In this document: positions 34,767-44,849 of the stretch, in pieces
Position numbering within the stretch: position 1 is the stretch's first letter
How the letters are laid out: every line of letters begins with the position of its first letter
DNA from: Telmatospirillum sp.
GTDB lineage: Bacteria; Pseudomonadota; Alphaproteobacteria; Rhodospirillales; Magnetospirillaceae
DNA: 64,000 bases
NCBI GenBank assembly: GCA_009712185.1
Contig: WASQ01000126.1
Span: 35,767-99,766 of the forward strand
Direction: 5' to 3'
Notes under the pieces: generated by a model
What the model was told of the DNA's origin: nothing
Seen by the model: only the letters and a program-made list of their open reading frames with translations
Databases searched by the model: none
Translations under genes and position numbers: made by a program

Positions 34767-35019
34767 CGTCGCCCAATCCCACAACCCGAAGGGGCAGACC
34801 AATGTCCGTGCCCCCGGATGCCCTTTCATCAGACCGCACGAAAGGCCGGATACGGCGCATCCATTTGCGCGAATAACCAAACCTTAAAAAAGGTAAATTT
34901 TTCCTGAAGATTCTACGCCAGGTTTCGTTCGTCCAGCCGTACCACCGTTGTAGCACATTGAGAATCGCGATCTTCTCCTTCTCGCAGAGCGACGGGGCTG
35001 TCCCGTAACGGGGGTTACC

Positions 35020-35847
35020 ATGCCGGTGATTTCGACAAATAATGCGGCCAACTCCGCATTGAACTATCTGAACCGCAACTCAAGTCAGGAGACGAATCTC
35101 CTGTCCAAGCTGGCGTCAGGGTCACGCATCGTGCAGGCGTCCGACGATGCCGCCGGGCTTGCCATCGGCACGCAGTTGAACGCCAACGTCACGGTCTATC
35201 AGCAGGACCAGACCAACGTGCAACAGGGCACGGCCATCCTGCAGACCGCCGACGGCGCCCTGGCCCAGATCAGCAATGTGCTGCAGCGCATGATGGCGCT
35301 GGCGACTGAGGCCGCATCGGGCCAGGTTACCAACACCCAGCGCAGCCAGGACATCAACACGGAATACTCGCAGCTCAAGAGCGAGATCACCAGCATCGTC
35401 AGCAGCACGACCTATGCCGGTCAGACCCTGTTGTCGGGCTCGTTCCTGTCCAATGTGAAGTTCCTGGTCGGCACGCTGTCCACCAACTTCATCACCGTAT
35501 CGGTGGCCTCGGTCTCGGTGACCGGCCTTCTGGGCTCATCCTCGACGGTCAGCACGGCCGCCGCGGCGCTCACCGCCATCAACAAGGTGAACTCGGCGAT
35601 CAATACGATCACCCAGGACCGGGCGAAGATCGGCGCCTATGAATCGCAGTTCAATTTCAGCGGACAGGCCATCGCGACCAATATCCAGAACATCACCGCG
35701 GCCGCGTCGGTGGTGATGGACGCCGACGTCGCTCAGGTGAAGTCGCAATTGTCCTCGGTCGACGTGAAAACCCAGGCCTCCGTCGCGGCCCTGACCCAGG
35801 CGTCGCAACTGCCGCAGGAACTGCTGAAACTGATCCAGGCGGCCTGA
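35020..35847 (+). CDS. Flagellin
   Basis: The 275-residue protein has the conserved D0/D1 helices of flagellin at both ends. The N terminus is PVISTNNAANSALNYLNRNS, then KLASGSRIVQASDDAAGLAIG. The C terminus has a Gln/Ala-rich helix ending QLPQELLKLIQAA. The variable centre is very short (about residues 140-190, Ser/Val/Thr-rich), as in many alphaproteobacterial flagellins of 270-280 residues. It polymerises into the filament after export by the flagellar type III apparatus. It is monocistronic; the 253 bp before it are AT-richer and should hold its promoter, but I could not identify a clear sigma28 or sigma54 site. No other filament or hook gene is near. Confidence 0.95.
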   Translation: MPVISTNNAANSALNYLNRNSSQETNLLSKLASGSRIVQASDDAAGLAIGTQLNANVTVYQQDQTNVQQGTAILQTADGALAQISNVLQRMMALATEAASGQVTNTQRSQDINTEYSQLKSEITSIVSSTTYAGQTLLSGSFLSNVKFLVGTLSTNFITVSVASVSVTGLLGSSSTVSTAAAALTAINKVNSAINTITQDRAKIGAYESQFNFSGQAIATNIQNITAAASVVMDADVAQVKSQLSSVDVKTQASVAALTQASQLPQELLKLIQAA

Positions 35848-35944
35848 CGGCGGAACCGTCGGACAAGACCGACCCGGGCGGTGACGCCGGGTAGGGTCAT
35901 CCCTGGCGGGGGGTTCTGTGGGAAGATGAAGGTGGCACCGGCAC

Positions 35945-35972
35945 CGGCGCGAACGAAATGTCGTTCGCGCCG
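35945..35972. terminator. Bidirectional hairpin between flagellin and GGDEF genes
   Basis: CGGCGCGAACGA (35945-35956) pairs perfectly with TCGTTCGCGCCG (35961-35972) around a four-base loop, between convergent genes. It has no long T tract. Confidence 0.7.
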
Positions 35973-35993
35973 CAGCCGTTGCGGCAGACCGCC

Positions 35994-36767
35994 TCAGGCG
36001 GCGACAGGCTGCATGCGCCCGCTCGGCCGGGCTTTGCGGATGCCGTCCTTACCGGACGCCTTGGCGCGGTACATGGCAAGATCGGCGGCCCGCAAAAGCT
36101 GGTCCGCCGCAATGCCGTTGTCCGGGTAGGAGGCGAGGCCGACACTGGCCGTCACCGTCACTTCGGTTCCCATCACCAGAAACGGCTGGCGCAACACGTC
36201 GGTCAGCCGTTCGGCAAACCGTCGCATTCCCTGGGCAGAGTCGCCCCGCATCATCACCACGAACTCGTCGCCGCCGAGACGGCCGCCGCAATCGCTGGCC
36301 CGGATCATTCCGGATATCCGCCGTCCGACCTCGCGCAGCAACTGATCCCCGGCCTGATGGCCGTGCCTGTCGTTGATCCCCTTGAATCCGTCAAGATCGA
36401 TGAAGGCCACACCGACCTTGCCCTGATCGCGCGCCGCCCCGGCCACCGCCTTTTCCAGATGTTCGACGAAACAGGCCCGGTTCAGCAGTCCGGTCAGGGG
36501 ATCATGAACCGCCATCGCCCGGAGATCCCGCTCCACCGCATCCCGGCGGGCCGCTTCACGGGCGATCAGGGCATAAAGCAGGGCGGAACTCGCCAACAGG
36601 AAGACGACCATCTTACAGATACCGGCGTCCACAAGTTCCGCCGGCGCCATCTGGGCGAAAAACCAGTCTGCGCCGGAAATCCAGGCGGACCCTGCACACA
36701 GATAGGCCACGGTGATTTTTATGGCCGGACTCATTCCGATCATCCCAACATTGGATATCGAAAACAT
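35994..36767 (-). CDS. Membrane-anchored diguanylate cyclase
   Basis: From 36767 the protein has about 257 residues: two membrane helices (IKITVAYLCAGSAWISGADW; LVDAGICKMVVFLLASSALL), a short linker and a GGDEF domain (about 100-245). The latter begins HDPLTGLLNRACF and has the active site GGDEF with the I-site RASD five residues upstream. It should synthesise cyclic-di-GMP and be product-inhibited. No sensor domain is apparent. The start is uncertain: Met codons at 36767, 36743 and 36734 are all possible, and the longest frame (36839) adds residues unlikely to be translated. It is convergent with flagellin. Confidence 0.85.
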   Translation of the reverse strand: MFSISNVGMIGMSPAIKITVAYLCAGSAWISGADWFFAQMAPAELVDAGICKMVVFLLASSALLYALIAREAARRDAVERDLRAMAVHDPLTGLLNRACFVEHLEKAVAGAARDQGKVGVAFIDLDGFKGINDRHGHQAGDQLLREVGRRISGMIRASDCGGRLGGDEFVVMMRGDSAQGMRRFAERLTDVLRQPFLVMGTEVTVTASVGLASYPDNGIAADQLLRAADLAMYRAKASGKDGIRKARPSGRMQPVAA

Positions 36768-36980
36768 TTTCCATAGAAAGAGTGTATGATCAGTTAATAT
36801 TTGCGCCCTGGTTGCTTCCTTTGCATGAAGAGGACGCAAGGCAAAGACCGGACACAGGAAATCCCGCCGCCGGATGCCCGATCGGCCGGACTGGCGAAGA
36901 CGGACAGGAACAGCATCCGGCAGGACAGGACGGGGGAGCCCGTCGCAGTGACCGGTCCCCGGAAAGATCCGGGTCCAGGT

Positions 36981-37205
36981 CTATCGGGCGGCGCCTTTTC
37001 CGCCTTTGTCGCTGTCGGTCTCGGCTGGCGTCTGTCCGGGGACGAAACCACATTTCGGACAGGGCACGCCTTTCAGTCGTTTTGACTTGCGGCACGCCCC
37101 CAGCAGAGATCCCTTGGCGGACGACCCGCATCCGCGCTCTCTGATTTCCCAGCGGCGACTGCCGCACCAGGGACATCCGGACAAACAGTCAGGACATTTC
37201 TCCAA
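36981..37205 (-). CDS. Small zinc-ribbon-like protein
   Basis: The 74-residue product MEKCPDCLSGCPWCGSRRWE and onward has three CxxC pairs (CPDC, CPWC, CPKC) and two further Cys, arranged as in zinc-ribbon proteins, with a basic middle (SLLGACRKSKRLKG). A GGAGAA sits two bases before the ATG, with AGGAGG slightly further upstream. I do not recognise the family, and GC-rich DNA gives chance frames. The regular CxxC spacing and ribosome-binding site make a real gene more likely than not. It would bind one or two Zn ions and act with nucleic acid or protein partners. Confidence 0.5.
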   Translation of the reverse strand: MEKCPDCLSGCPWCGSRRWEIRERGCGSSAKGSLLGACRKSKRLKGVPCPKCGFVPGQTPAETDSDKGGKGAAR

Positions 37206-37288
37206 GACGCTTTCCTCCTGTTCCCCCCCACCCCCAGGGAATCCGGAAACGGCGCCCTCTGGCGGCCGGACCGATGGGGGGACGGGTT

Positions 37289-37481
37289 TTAAGGACCTGT
37301 CGCGATATCATCGCTCCAAGCCCTTGCGCTTTCCTCTGCCGCTTCCGCTCCGCGAAAGCGGGGCTCAAACGCCGCTCGGGCTTAAGGACCTGTCGCGATA
37401 ACATCGCTCCAAGCCCTTGCGCTTTCCTCTGCCGCTTCCGCTCCGCGGAAGCGGGGCTCAAACGCCGCTCGGGCTTAAGGA
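37289..37481 (-). repeat. 93-bp tandem repeat, two copies plus 7 bp
   Basis: Copy 1 is 37289-37381 and copy 2 is 37382-37474, differing at about three positions; a third copy breaks off after TTAAGGA (37475-37481). Each unit contains complementary segments (CCGCTT/AAGCGG, CGCTTTC/GAAAGCG) and ends CTCAAACGCCGCTCGGGCTT. The same core occurs in the 106-bp repeat at 46385. It lies 34 bp 3' of gph on the minus strand. Confidence 0.9.
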
Positions 37482-37515
37482 ACGACCTGCTGATCAGCTC
37501 TGTGACCGGCGGGCC

Positions 37516-38232
37516 CTAAAGCAGACGCGACAAGCTCTCCGGCAGATCGGTGTAACGGTCGATGACCGCGTCGGCGCCCATGGTCGCAGGCGGTGCCTGA
37601 CAATATCCGAAACCGACAAGAATGACAGGAAGTCCGGCCGCGCGCGCCGATGCCACATCATTGCGGCTGTCCCCCACCATCACGGCGCCGGGCCGGCCGG
37701 TCACCGCCTCCGCGCCAGAGCCGCCCATGGCCGTCAGGGTGGCACGAAGATGGTCGGGATGAGGCTTCCGGTTGGGAATCGCATCCCCGCCGACCACTGC
37801 GGAAAACAGATCGCCGAACCCCAACTCGCGCAGGATCAGCAGGGACAGGCTGGTGGGCTTGTTGGTGCAGACCCCCAACCGCAGGCCCGCCGCCTTCAGC
37901 GTCGTCAGAGTAGGCAGCACATCCGGATAGACCCGGCTGTCGACGGCGGCATGTCCGCCGTAAAGCTCGAGGAACCGGGCGACCAGGGTCGGCAGGGTGG
38001 TGCCCGCGCCCTTCGCCGGAACGCCGCCGGTCGCCGTCAGTCCCCGTTCCACCAGCACGGAGACGCCGTCGCCCACCCAGGAGCGCACATCCTCCGCGGA
38101 GGCCGGAGGACGCCCCAGTTCCGACAACACCTCATTCATCGCCCATCCCAGGTCCGGAAGGCTGTCGACCAGGGTTCCGTCAAGATCGAAGAGAACGGCG
38201 GCGCCCGCCGGAAGGGATAGAAGAGGGGTCAT
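37516..38232 (-). CDS. gph: Phosphoglycolate phosphatase (HAD superfamily)
   Basis: The 238-residue protein is a HAD hydrolase with a helical cap. Motif I is FDLDGTLVDSLPD (nucleophile Asp and acid Asp), motif II Thr is in LGVCTNKP, motif III Lys is in NRKPHPD, and motif IV is VMVGDSRND. This matches Gph in length and motif detail. Gph hydrolyses 2-phosphoglycolate formed by DNA repair or Rubisco oxygenation. ATG at 38232 follows AGGAG at seven bases; the longer open frame upstream has no support. It is divergent from the fliN-like gene. Confidence 0.9.
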   Translation of the reverse strand: MTPLLSLPAGAAVLFDLDGTLVDSLPDLGWAMNEVLSELGRPPASAEDVRSWVGDGVSVLVERGLTATGGVPAKGAGTTLPTLVARFLELYGGHAAVDSRVYPDVLPTLTTLKAAGLRLGVCTNKPTSLSLLILRELGFGDLFSAVVGGDAIPNRKPHPDHLRATLTAMGGSGAEAVTGRPGAVMVGDSRNDVASARAAGLPVILVGFGYCQAPPATMGADAVIDRYTDLPESLSRLL

Positions 38233-38395
38233 AGGATCTCCTGAAAGCGCGGCCGTTTTGCCACCTGACCGCCGCGAGGGCAAGCACTCCCGTGGAAAAA
38301 GTAACGACTTTTTTACAACGATAACGACATGGTGACTTTGACGTTCGAAAAGATACAATATGTTGGTCGGGCTTTAGGCATGGGAGACGCTTCAG

Positions 38396-38686
38396 ATGGC
38401 CGATGAGGACAATGACGCCGACGGCACGTCGGGCGGATCGGTGGCCCGCGAGGCCGCTTACGATATCCAGGTCGAGCTTTACGCGGTTCTGGGCCACGCC
38501 AATGTTCAGGTCAAACAGCTTCTGAAGCTGGGGCGCGGAGCCGTGGTCGAACTTGACCGCAAGATCAACGAGCCGATCGACCTGCTCGTCAACAAAACAC
38601 TGGTGGGACGTGGTGAGGTGGTGGTCGTCGACGACCGTCTCGGCGTTACCGTCACCGACATGTTGAAAGGCCAGAGGGGCAACTAA
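38396..38686 (+). CDS. fliN: FliN-type flagellar motor switch protein (orphan)
   Basis: The 96-residue protein consists of one SpoA/FliN domain with a short acidic N terminus. IQVELYAVLGHANVQVKQLL, then LGRGAVVELDRKINEPIDLL, VNKTLVGRGEVVVVDDRLGV and TVTDML follow FliN closely. FliN forms the base of the flagellar C-ring, where it binds CheY-P and export components. Here it stands alone between gph and the acetyltransferase gene rather than in a fliG-fliH-fliN operon. It could be the genome's only fliN or a second copy. GGGAGACGC precedes the ATG. Confidence 0.88.
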   Translation: MADEDNDADGTSGGSVAREAAYDIQVELYAVLGHANVQVKQLLKLGRGAVVELDRKINEPIDLLVNKTLVGRGEVVVVDDRLGVTVTDMLKGQRGN

Positions 38687-38712
38687 CCCCCCGCCGCAGA
38701 GCGAGGCTGTGG

Positions 38713-41400
38713 ATGACCGTTCGCAACCTGAGCGCGCTGTTTCGTCCCAAATCCGTTGCCGTCATCGGCGCCGCCGAGCAGGAGAAATCCATCGGCGCGG
38801 TCGCCATGCGCAACCTCATGCAGGGCGGTTTCTCCGGACCGATCATGCCGGTCACGGGGAAACAACAGGCCGTTGCCGGCGTGCTGGCCTATCCTGACGT
38901 GCAAAGTCTTCCCGTCGTCCCCGATCTCGGCGTCATCTGCGTGCCGGCCCGCGACGTGCCGGATCAGATCGAGGAACTGGGGCGCAAGGGAACCCGCGCG
39001 GCGATCATCCTGTCGCGCGGACTTGACTCCCAGCATGCGGCCAATGGCGACAGTTTCCAGGCGATGACCATGGAGCGGGCACGGCGGCACGGGATGCGAA
39101 TCCTGGGCTCGTCCAGTCTGGGACTGCTGGTTCCGGCCATCGGTCTCAATGCCAGTTATGCCCGGCAATCGGCCCTGCCCGGCCGGATAGCGTTCATCTC
39201 GCAGTCTGGCGCGCTCTGCGATGCGGTCCTGGACTGGGCGAAACCGAAAGGAATCGGCTTTTCCTATTTCGTCTCTCTGGGTCATGCGGCCGACGTCGAC
39301 TTCGGCGACCTGCTCGACTATCTGGGCTCGGATCCATCGACGCGGGCGATCCTGCTTTACATCGAAAGCATTCGCGAACGGCGCAACTTCATGTCGGCGG
39401 CGCGTGCCGCCGCCCGCAACAAGCCGGTTCTCGCCATCAAGGCGGGCAGGCAGGCGGCCGGCGCCCGTGCCGCAGCGACCCATACCGGCGCCCTGGCCGG
39501 GAGCGACGCCGTCTATGACGCTGCGCTGCGCCGGGCGGGGATGCTGCGCGTCTATGATCTGGACGAAATGTTCACCGCGGTCGAAACTTTGTCGCGGTCG
39601 CGGCCGTCGCGCGGAACCAATCTCACCATCGTGACCAACGGTGGCGGCATCGGTGTCATGGCCGTGGACGAACTGTCCGACATCGGGGGCGATCTGGCGG
39701 AGCTGTCCCCCGAGACCGTGGCGAAGCTGGACCGGGCTCTTCCCTCCTGGTCGGGATCGAACCCCGTTCATGTGGGTGGTGCCGACGGCGAGCCTTATGT
39801 CAAAGCGCTTGATGTTCTTTTCGACGCGCCCGAGGTCGAACAGGTGCTTGTCATGCATGCGCCAAGCGCCCTCTCCTCCGCCACCGAGGTCGCCGAACAG
39901 GTCGTCAAGTCGACAAAGGCGCACCGGGCCAATGTGATGGCCTGCTGGGTCGGGCAGGAGCAGGTATCGACCGGCCGGCACATTTTGCGCGAGGCCGGAA
40001 TTCCGGCTTATGAAACTCCGGGTGCGGCGGTCAGGGCCTTCATGCATCTGGTGAACTACCGCCGCAACCAGGACATGCTGATGGAAACGCCGGCCTCCGC
40101 GCTGGCCGATTTCACTCCCGATACCGGGACCGTCCGCAAGATCATCAAGGGAGCTTTGTCCGCCGGCCGGACCACTTTGAGCGAGCCCGAGGCCAAGGCG
40201 GTGCTGGCCGCCTATGGAATCCCGACCGTCGAGACCTTCACGGCCACGTCCCCGCGGGAAGCGAGCCGTCTCGCCGAAGACATCGGCGGACCGGTGGCGT
40301 TGAAAATTTTGTCCCCCGATATCATCCATAAGACCGACGTGGATGGCGTCGCCCTCAACCTTCAGGGGCCCGCCGAGGTCGAGAAGGCGGCGCGCCGCAT
40401 GAAGGAAACGGTCGCCCTGAAGCGTCCCGACGCGCGCATTGAGGGATTCACCGTCGAAAGCCAGGCCGGACAGCCCGGGGCGCAGGAAATCATCATCGGC
40501 GTCGCCACGGATCCCATCTTCGGACCCGTGGTCATGTTCGGTCAGGGCGGGATCGCCGTCGAGGTGATCGGCGACCGGGCGATCGGCCTGCCGCCGCTCA
40601 ACATGAGTCTGGCGCGGGAAATGGTGCAGCGGACCAGGGTGTGGAAGCTGCTTCAGGGATACCGGAACCGGCCGGCCACCGACATCGACGCCATCTGTAC
40701 CGCGCTGATGAAAGTGTCGCAGATTGTCGTCGACTTCCCGGAAATTACCGATATCGACATCAATCCGTTGTTCGCCGACGAGAACGGCATCCTGGCGGTC
40801 GACGCGAGGATCGGCATCGCCGCCACCGGCCCCGCCACCGATCATCTTGCGATCCGGCCCTACCCCAAGACGCTGGAGGAAACCCTCACCCTGCATGATG
40901 GACGCCATGTCCTGGTCCGCCCGATCCGACCCGAGGACGAGCCCAGCCATCATGTGTTCGTCTCCAAGCTGACGCCGGAGGACATCCGGTTCCGCTTTTT
41001 CGGGCTGGTGGGGGAGCTTCCCCATTCCGAAATGGCGCGGCTGACGCAGATCGATTACGACCGGGAAATGGCCTTCATCGCCGTGGTCTTTAAGAACGGC
41101 TGCGAGGGGGAAACCCTGGGCGTGGTCCGGACCGTGAGCGACCCTGACAATGAACGCGCCGAGTTTGCCGTCGTCGTCCGCTCCGACCTGAAGGGAACCG
41201 GACTGGGCCGGAAGCTGATGGCCAAGATGATCGACTATTGCCGCGCCCGCGGAACCGGTCAGATCATCGGTCAGGTTCTGACCGACAACACCCGCATGCT
41301 GAAATTCACCGAAAGCCTGGGGTTCAAACGCCTGCGCTATGTCGAGGGAGACATCATCGAAATCGCCCTAGACCTCCGGACGGCCGAACCGGCGCCGTGA
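38713..41400 (+). CDS. Bifunctional acyl-CoA-synthetase-like / GNAT protein acetyltransferase (Pat/PatZ type)
   Basis: The 895-residue protein combines an ADP-forming acyl-CoA synthetase-like part with a C-terminal GNAT domain, as in PatZ (YfiQ, 886 residues). The CoA-binding domain begins LFRPKSVAVIGAAEQEKSIG. The succinyl-CoA-ligase-like domain has GRIAFISQSGALCDAVLDW and an ATP-grasp region with LSEPEAKAVLAAYGIPTVET. GNAT starts near residue 730 (VLVRPIRPEDE) and has RSDLKGTGLGRKLM as the acetyl-CoA loop. Pat enzymes acetylate lysines of acetyl-CoA synthetase and other proteins, using the dead synthetase part as an acetyl-CoA sensor. It starts 26 bp after fliN and is probably co-transcribed. 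Confidence 0.88.
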   Translation: MTVRNLSALFRPKSVAVIGAAEQEKSIGAVAMRNLMQGGFSGPIMPVTGKQQAVAGVLAYPDVQSLPVVPDLGVICVPARDVPDQIEELGRKGTRAAIILSRGLDSQHAANGDSFQAMTMERARRHGMRILGSSSLGLLVPAIGLNASYARQSALPGRIAFISQSGALCDAVLDWAKPKGIGFSYFVSLGHAADVDFGDLLDYLGSDPSTRAILLYIESIRERRNFMSAARAAARNKPVLAIKAGRQAAGARAAATHTGALAGSDAVYDAALRRAGMLRVYDLDEMFTAVETLSRSRPSRGTNLTIVTNGGGIGVMAVDELSDIGGDLAELSPETVAKLDRALPSWSGSNPVHVGGADGEPYVKALDVLFDAPEVEQVLVMHAPSALSSATEVAEQVVKSTKAHRANVMACWVGQEQVSTGRHILREAGIPAYETPGAAVRAFMHLVNYRRNQDMLMETPASALADFTPDTGTVRKIIKGALSAGRTTLSEPEAKAVLAAYGIPTVETFTATSPREASRLAEDIGGPVALKILSPDIIHKTDVDGVALNLQGPAEVEKAARRMKETVALKRPDARIEGFTVESQAGQPGAQEIIIGVATDPIFGPVVMFGQGGIAVEVIGDRAIGLPPLNMSLAREMVQRTRVWKLLQGYRNRPATDIDAICTALMKVSQIVVDFPEITDIDINPLFADENGILAVDARIGIAATGPATDHLAIRPYPKTLEETLTLHDGRHVLVRPIRPEDEPSHHVFVSKLTPEDIRFRFFGLVGELPHSEMARLTQIDYDREMAFIAVVFKNGCEGETLGVVRTVSDPDNERAEFAVVVRSDLKGTGLGRKLMAKMIDYCRARGTGQIIGQVLTDNTRMLKFTESLGFKRLRYVEGDIIEIALDLRTAEPAP

Positions 41401-41418
41401 TTCCGCCCGGCGGCGGCA

Positions 41419-41450
41419 GCTTGCGCGGATCGGTTCCGTTCCGCGCAAGC
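41419..41450. terminator. Bidirectional hairpin between the acetyltransferase and GGDEF-EAL genes
   Basis: GCTTGCGCGGATCGG (41419-41433), TT, CCGTTCCGCGCAAGC (41436-41450): a 15-bp stem with one mismatch between convergent genes. Its loop region (GATCGG-TT-CCG) resembles the hairpins at 8630 and 18131. Confidence 0.75.
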
Positions 41451-41455
41451 CCGCA

Positions 41456-44400
41456 TTACGCCTTGACCCTGGGGGCGGCGGGACGCGTGTGCAGAACCGG
41501 GGCCAGCAGCATCGGCGGCACATCCTCGGCGGGAACCGGCCGGCTGAACAGGAATCCCTGAACGGCGTCGCATCCCTGGCGGCGCAGGTAGGAAAGCTGC
41601 TCCTCCGTTTCGACTCCCTCCGACACAACCCGCATGCCCAGGCTGTGGCCGAGTGTGATGATCGCCCTGGCGATCGCCGCATCGTCGCTTTTCTCGTCGG
41701 CCAGACTATGGACGAACACCCGGTCGATCTTGAGCTTGCTCACCGGGAAACGCTTCAGATAGTTGAGAGACGAATAGCCGGTCCCGAAATCGTCGATGGC
41801 GAGCTTGATTCCGAACCTGTCCAATGCGCGCAGCATTCGTTCCGCCGCCTCCGCATCGGCCATCAGACAGCTTTCGGTCAGTTCAAGTTCGATCCATTCC
41901 GGGCGGATACCGCTGTCGGACACAATCTGTGAGATCTCGGTGACGAATTCCTCCCGGTGAAGCTGAACCGCCGACAGATTGACCGCCACGGGGACCACCG
42001 GCAGTCCCTGCTGATGCCAGTCCCGGACCTGCCGGCAGGCAAGGCCCAGCACGATCTCGCCCAAAGGCACGATCAGCCCCGTTTCCTCGGCCAGCGGAAT
42101 GAAGCTGTCGGGATAGACCAACCCCTGCTCGGGATGGTTCCAGCGCACCAAAGCCTCCAGCCCGATCACCGATCCGGTCAGGACGTCCCGCTGCGGCTGG
42201 TAATGAAGGACGAATTCCTGGCGGGACAGGGCCAGACGCAGATCGCGTTCCAGGCCGTTGCGCCGCTGGACATCCTCGTTCATCGCATTCGAAAAGAAAC
42301 GATAGCCGTTGGGGACGTCATGGATGGCCCGGTACATGGCGATATCGGCATTTTTGATCAGCTGATCGGCGTCCTCGGCATCTTCCGGATAGAGCGAGAT
42401 CCCGATGCTGGCGCCCACATGCACATGGTGGCCGTCCAGTTCGTAAGGGGCAGTCACGACATCCAGCATGCGCCGTGCCAAATGGGCGACCGATTCTGTA
42501 TCCACACCCTCGTCGAGAAGGACGGCGAACTCGTCGCCGCCGACCCGCGCCAGCATGTCGGCAGACCGGGTCACGACGCCCAGACGATCGACGATGTCCG
42601 TCAGGAGCCGGTCGCCCAGGTCATGGCCCATCGTGTCATTGATGCGGCTGAACCGGTCGAGATCCAGGAACAGGACCGCCACAGGATGTCTGAGCGCCGC
42701 CCCCCGGGCCAGCGCCTGTGCCAACCTCTCGCGGAACAGGCCCCGGTTGGGCAGGCCGGTCATGGTGTCATAGTTGGACAGAAACCGGATCTTTTCCTCG
42801 GCCTGTTTGCGCCCGGTGATGTCTTCCTGCACGACAACGAAGTGGCTGACCATCTTCTGCCGGTCCAGCATCGGCGTGATCGTCTGCTCGACCGTGTAGA
42901 GCGATCCATCCTTGCCCCGCTCAATCAGTTCGCCGCGCCAGACCTCGCCGGACAGGATGGTCCGCCAGAGTTCCTTGTAAACCTCGCCGGTCTGGGCCCC
43001 GGAATGCAGAAGACGCGGCGACTGCCCCAGAACATCGTCGGCACAATAGCCGGACAGACGGACGAAAGCCTCGTTCACCCATTCGATCCGCCCGTTCCGG
43101 TCGGTGATGAAGATGGCGTTGGCCGCGGCGGCGATCGCCGCCCCCTGAAGGCGCATCCGCCGCTGATCCAGCATCATCTGCAAGGGAACGCTGAGGCGTT
43201 CCGCCAGACTTTCCAGCCGCAGCATCTGGTCTTCACGGAACGTGACCTCGGAATGCAGGACGATGACCCCGAGGACGTCCCGGTTGACCCGGAGCGGTGC
43301 GGCAAGCCCGGCAAGCCGCTGAAGCTGATCCCCGGTTTCCGCCGCCACCACCCGCCGGGCGACGCCCGACGCCAGGACATCGCCGGCCAGCCCCTCCGCG
43401 CCCCCGTCCCAGCGCAAATTGCCGCACAGAAGCCGGCGTTCCAGATCCTCCGGGCCGGCAACGCCGCGAATGGCGATGCCCCCGTCCTGCACCCTGGCGC
43501 CGATCCAGGCCATGCGCACGCCGAACAGGGCGACCAGCCGCCGGCAGACGAAGGGAGCCAGCGTGGAAATCTCCCCCCCTTCCAGAACACGCTGATTGAC
43601 GTCATTGACCAATGTGTCGACCGCGGCATTGCGTCGCTGGGCGCTGACGTCGCGCAGCATGGCGATCAGCAGGCTGCGCGGACCGTCGTTCACCTGACTG
43701 GCCGAGACCTCCAGGATCAGCGGCGCGCCATCCGCCCGGCGGACGGTGCAATCCCGGACCGTTTCGCGCCGCGCGATAAGCGCCGCGGGCAATCCGCCGG
43801 CCGAGGAAGGGAAATCGGGATCGGGCAGCAGATCGGCGATCGGACGCCCCAGCATGCTTCGTCCCGTCACGCCGAAAATGCGTTCCGCCACCGGATTCAG
43901 CGCGAAAATGCGGCCATTGTCGCTGGCCGTCACGACCCCGTCGGCCAGGTGATCGAGAATGACCGCAAGATGCCGCGCGCTGGTATCGGCAAGCCGGCGG
44001 CTCGCGGCCAGATCCGCACGCACGCGGGCGGCAAATCCGGCCTGAGACCGTTCGGCGAGAACGATCACGGCGACGGCCAGTGCGACCGAAAGAGCGTTGG
44101 TAACCAGCAGACGGGCCGGCTGGGCCCAGGAAAAGCCCCCCAGCAGCAGAAAATCGATCTTGTGCAACCCCCAGATCAGCAGCAGAACGCCCACCAGCCC
44201 ATATCCAAGGCCGGGAAAGCGCCGGCTGTGCCGCAGGAACAGCACCCCCGAGACCGTCATGCAAAGAAAGCCGAGAACGTAGGGCGGCCCCTCATGCCAC
44301 CAGGGCGAGACCGGTTTTCCGGCCACCAGGGCCAGGTACCCCACCAGGGCGACCCAGGCGATGGCAAGAACGGGCATGAAGCGCCCCGGCCGCCATAATT

Positions 44401-44662
44401 TCAGACTGCCGGACAGCAGCAGCAGATTGCTGGCACCATGCAGGGCCTCCGCGAAAACAAAGGTCATGCCCCCCTTTTCCGGCCAGAAAAGGAGAACAAG
44501 ATATCGCAAGACATTACAGGTGAAGGCGAAACCGAAATTGAGCGTTCCCTCCGGCGCGCCCGGCGAACGGGCAAGCAGAAAAATCGCTGCAACCAGGACG
44601 ACACATCCCAGAGTTGCGCCAATCATCGCATCCGGCACGGAAGGTGCGAGAACAGAGACCAT
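41456..44662 (-). CDS. Membrane PAS-GAF-PAS-GGDEF-EAL cyclic-di-GMP enzyme
   Basis: The 1068-residue protein starts with about seven membrane helices (residues 8-205). A PAS domain follows (about 225-345: [20 protein letters not shown]), then a GAF-like domain (about 355-505) and a second PAS (about 510-625: [20 protein letters not shown]). GGDEF is about 635-800, with [14 protein letters not shown] and I-site RSAD. EAL is about 815-1060, with [34 protein letters not shown] and KIDRVFV. All catalytic residues of both domains appear intact, so it could make or break cyclic-di-GMP. It is divergent from motA, suggesting local control of motility. Confidence 0.92.
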   Translation of the reverse strand: MVSVLAPSVPDAMIGATLGCVVLVAAIFLLARSPGAPEGTLNFGFAFTCNVLRYLVLLFWPEKGGMTFVFAEALHGASNLLLLSGSLKLWRPGRFMPVLAIAWVALVGYLALVAGKPVSPWWHEGPPYVLGFLCMTVSGVLFLRHSRRFPGLGYGLVGVLLLIWGLHKIDFLLLGGFSWAQPARLLVTNALSVALAVAVIVLAERSQAGFAARVRADLAASRRLADTSARHLAVILDHLADGVVTASDNGRIFALNPVAERIFGVTGRSMLGRPIADLLPDPDFPSSAGGLPAALIARRETVRDCTVRRADGAPLILEVSASQVNDGPRSLLIAMLRDVSAQRRNAAVDTLVNDVNQRVLEGGEISTLAPFVCRRLVALFGVRMAWIGARVQDGGIAIRGVAGPEDLERRLLCGNLRWDGGAEGLAGDVLASGVARRVVAAETGDQLQRLAGLAAPLRVNRDVLGVIVLHSEVTFREDQMLRLESLAERLSVPLQMMLDQRRMRLQGAAIAAAANAIFITDRNGRIEWVNEAFVRLSGYCADDVLGQSPRLLHSGAQTGEVYKELWRTILSGEVWRGELIERGKDGSLYTVEQTITPMLDRQKMVSHFVVVQEDITGRKQAEEKIRFLSNYDTMTGLPNRGLFRERLAQALARGAALRHPVAVLFLDLDRFSRINDTMGHDLGDRLLTDIVDRLGVVTRSADMLARVGGDEFAVLLDEGVDTESVAHLARRMLDVVTAPYELDGHHVHVGASIGISLYPEDAEDADQLIKNADIAMYRAIHDVPNGYRFFSNAMNEDVQRRNGLERDLRLALSRQEFVLHYQPQRDVLTGSVIGLEALVRWNHPEQGLVYPDSFIPLAEETGLIVPLGEIVLGLACRQVRDWHQQGLPVVPVAVNLSAVQLHREEFVTEISQIVSDSGIRPEWIELELTESCLMADAEAAERMLRALDRFGIKLAIDDFGTGYSSLNYLKRFPVSKLKIDRVFVHSLADEKSDDAAIARAIITLGHSLGMRVVSEGVETEEQLSYLRRQGCDAVQGFLFSRPVPAEDVPPMLLAPVLHTRPAAPRVKA

Positions 44663-44849
44663 ACGCCTTTAAGGCCTTTCATTTTGATACTAGTCTAAAC
44701 GAATGGAACATGGACGCAAACTGTGTCCAGGCAAAAAATAACGAAGGATATGCGCCTTGTTCTTCGTATTGCCCGAAAGTCGATTATGCCTCACAATGGC
44801 GGTCCATTCGTATGCCGCCGGTTACCGGGCGTTAAAGGTATATTAAGCA

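Noticed and set aside
34767-35019. Sigma28 or sigma54 promoter before flagellin
   Set aside because: The spacer is AT-richer, but I could not find a convincing match to either consensus at correct spacing.
37289-37481. Possible CRISPR array
   Set aside because: The 93-bp units are directly adjacent with no variable spacers, as are the 106-bp units at 46385-46596; no cas gene is in the window.
38396-38686. Resemblance of the 96-residue protein to gas vesicle protein A (short, NVQVKQLL and VVVVDD segments)
   Set aside because: The order of strands and motifs fits the SpoA/FliN domain along its whole length, and no other gas vesicle gene is present.
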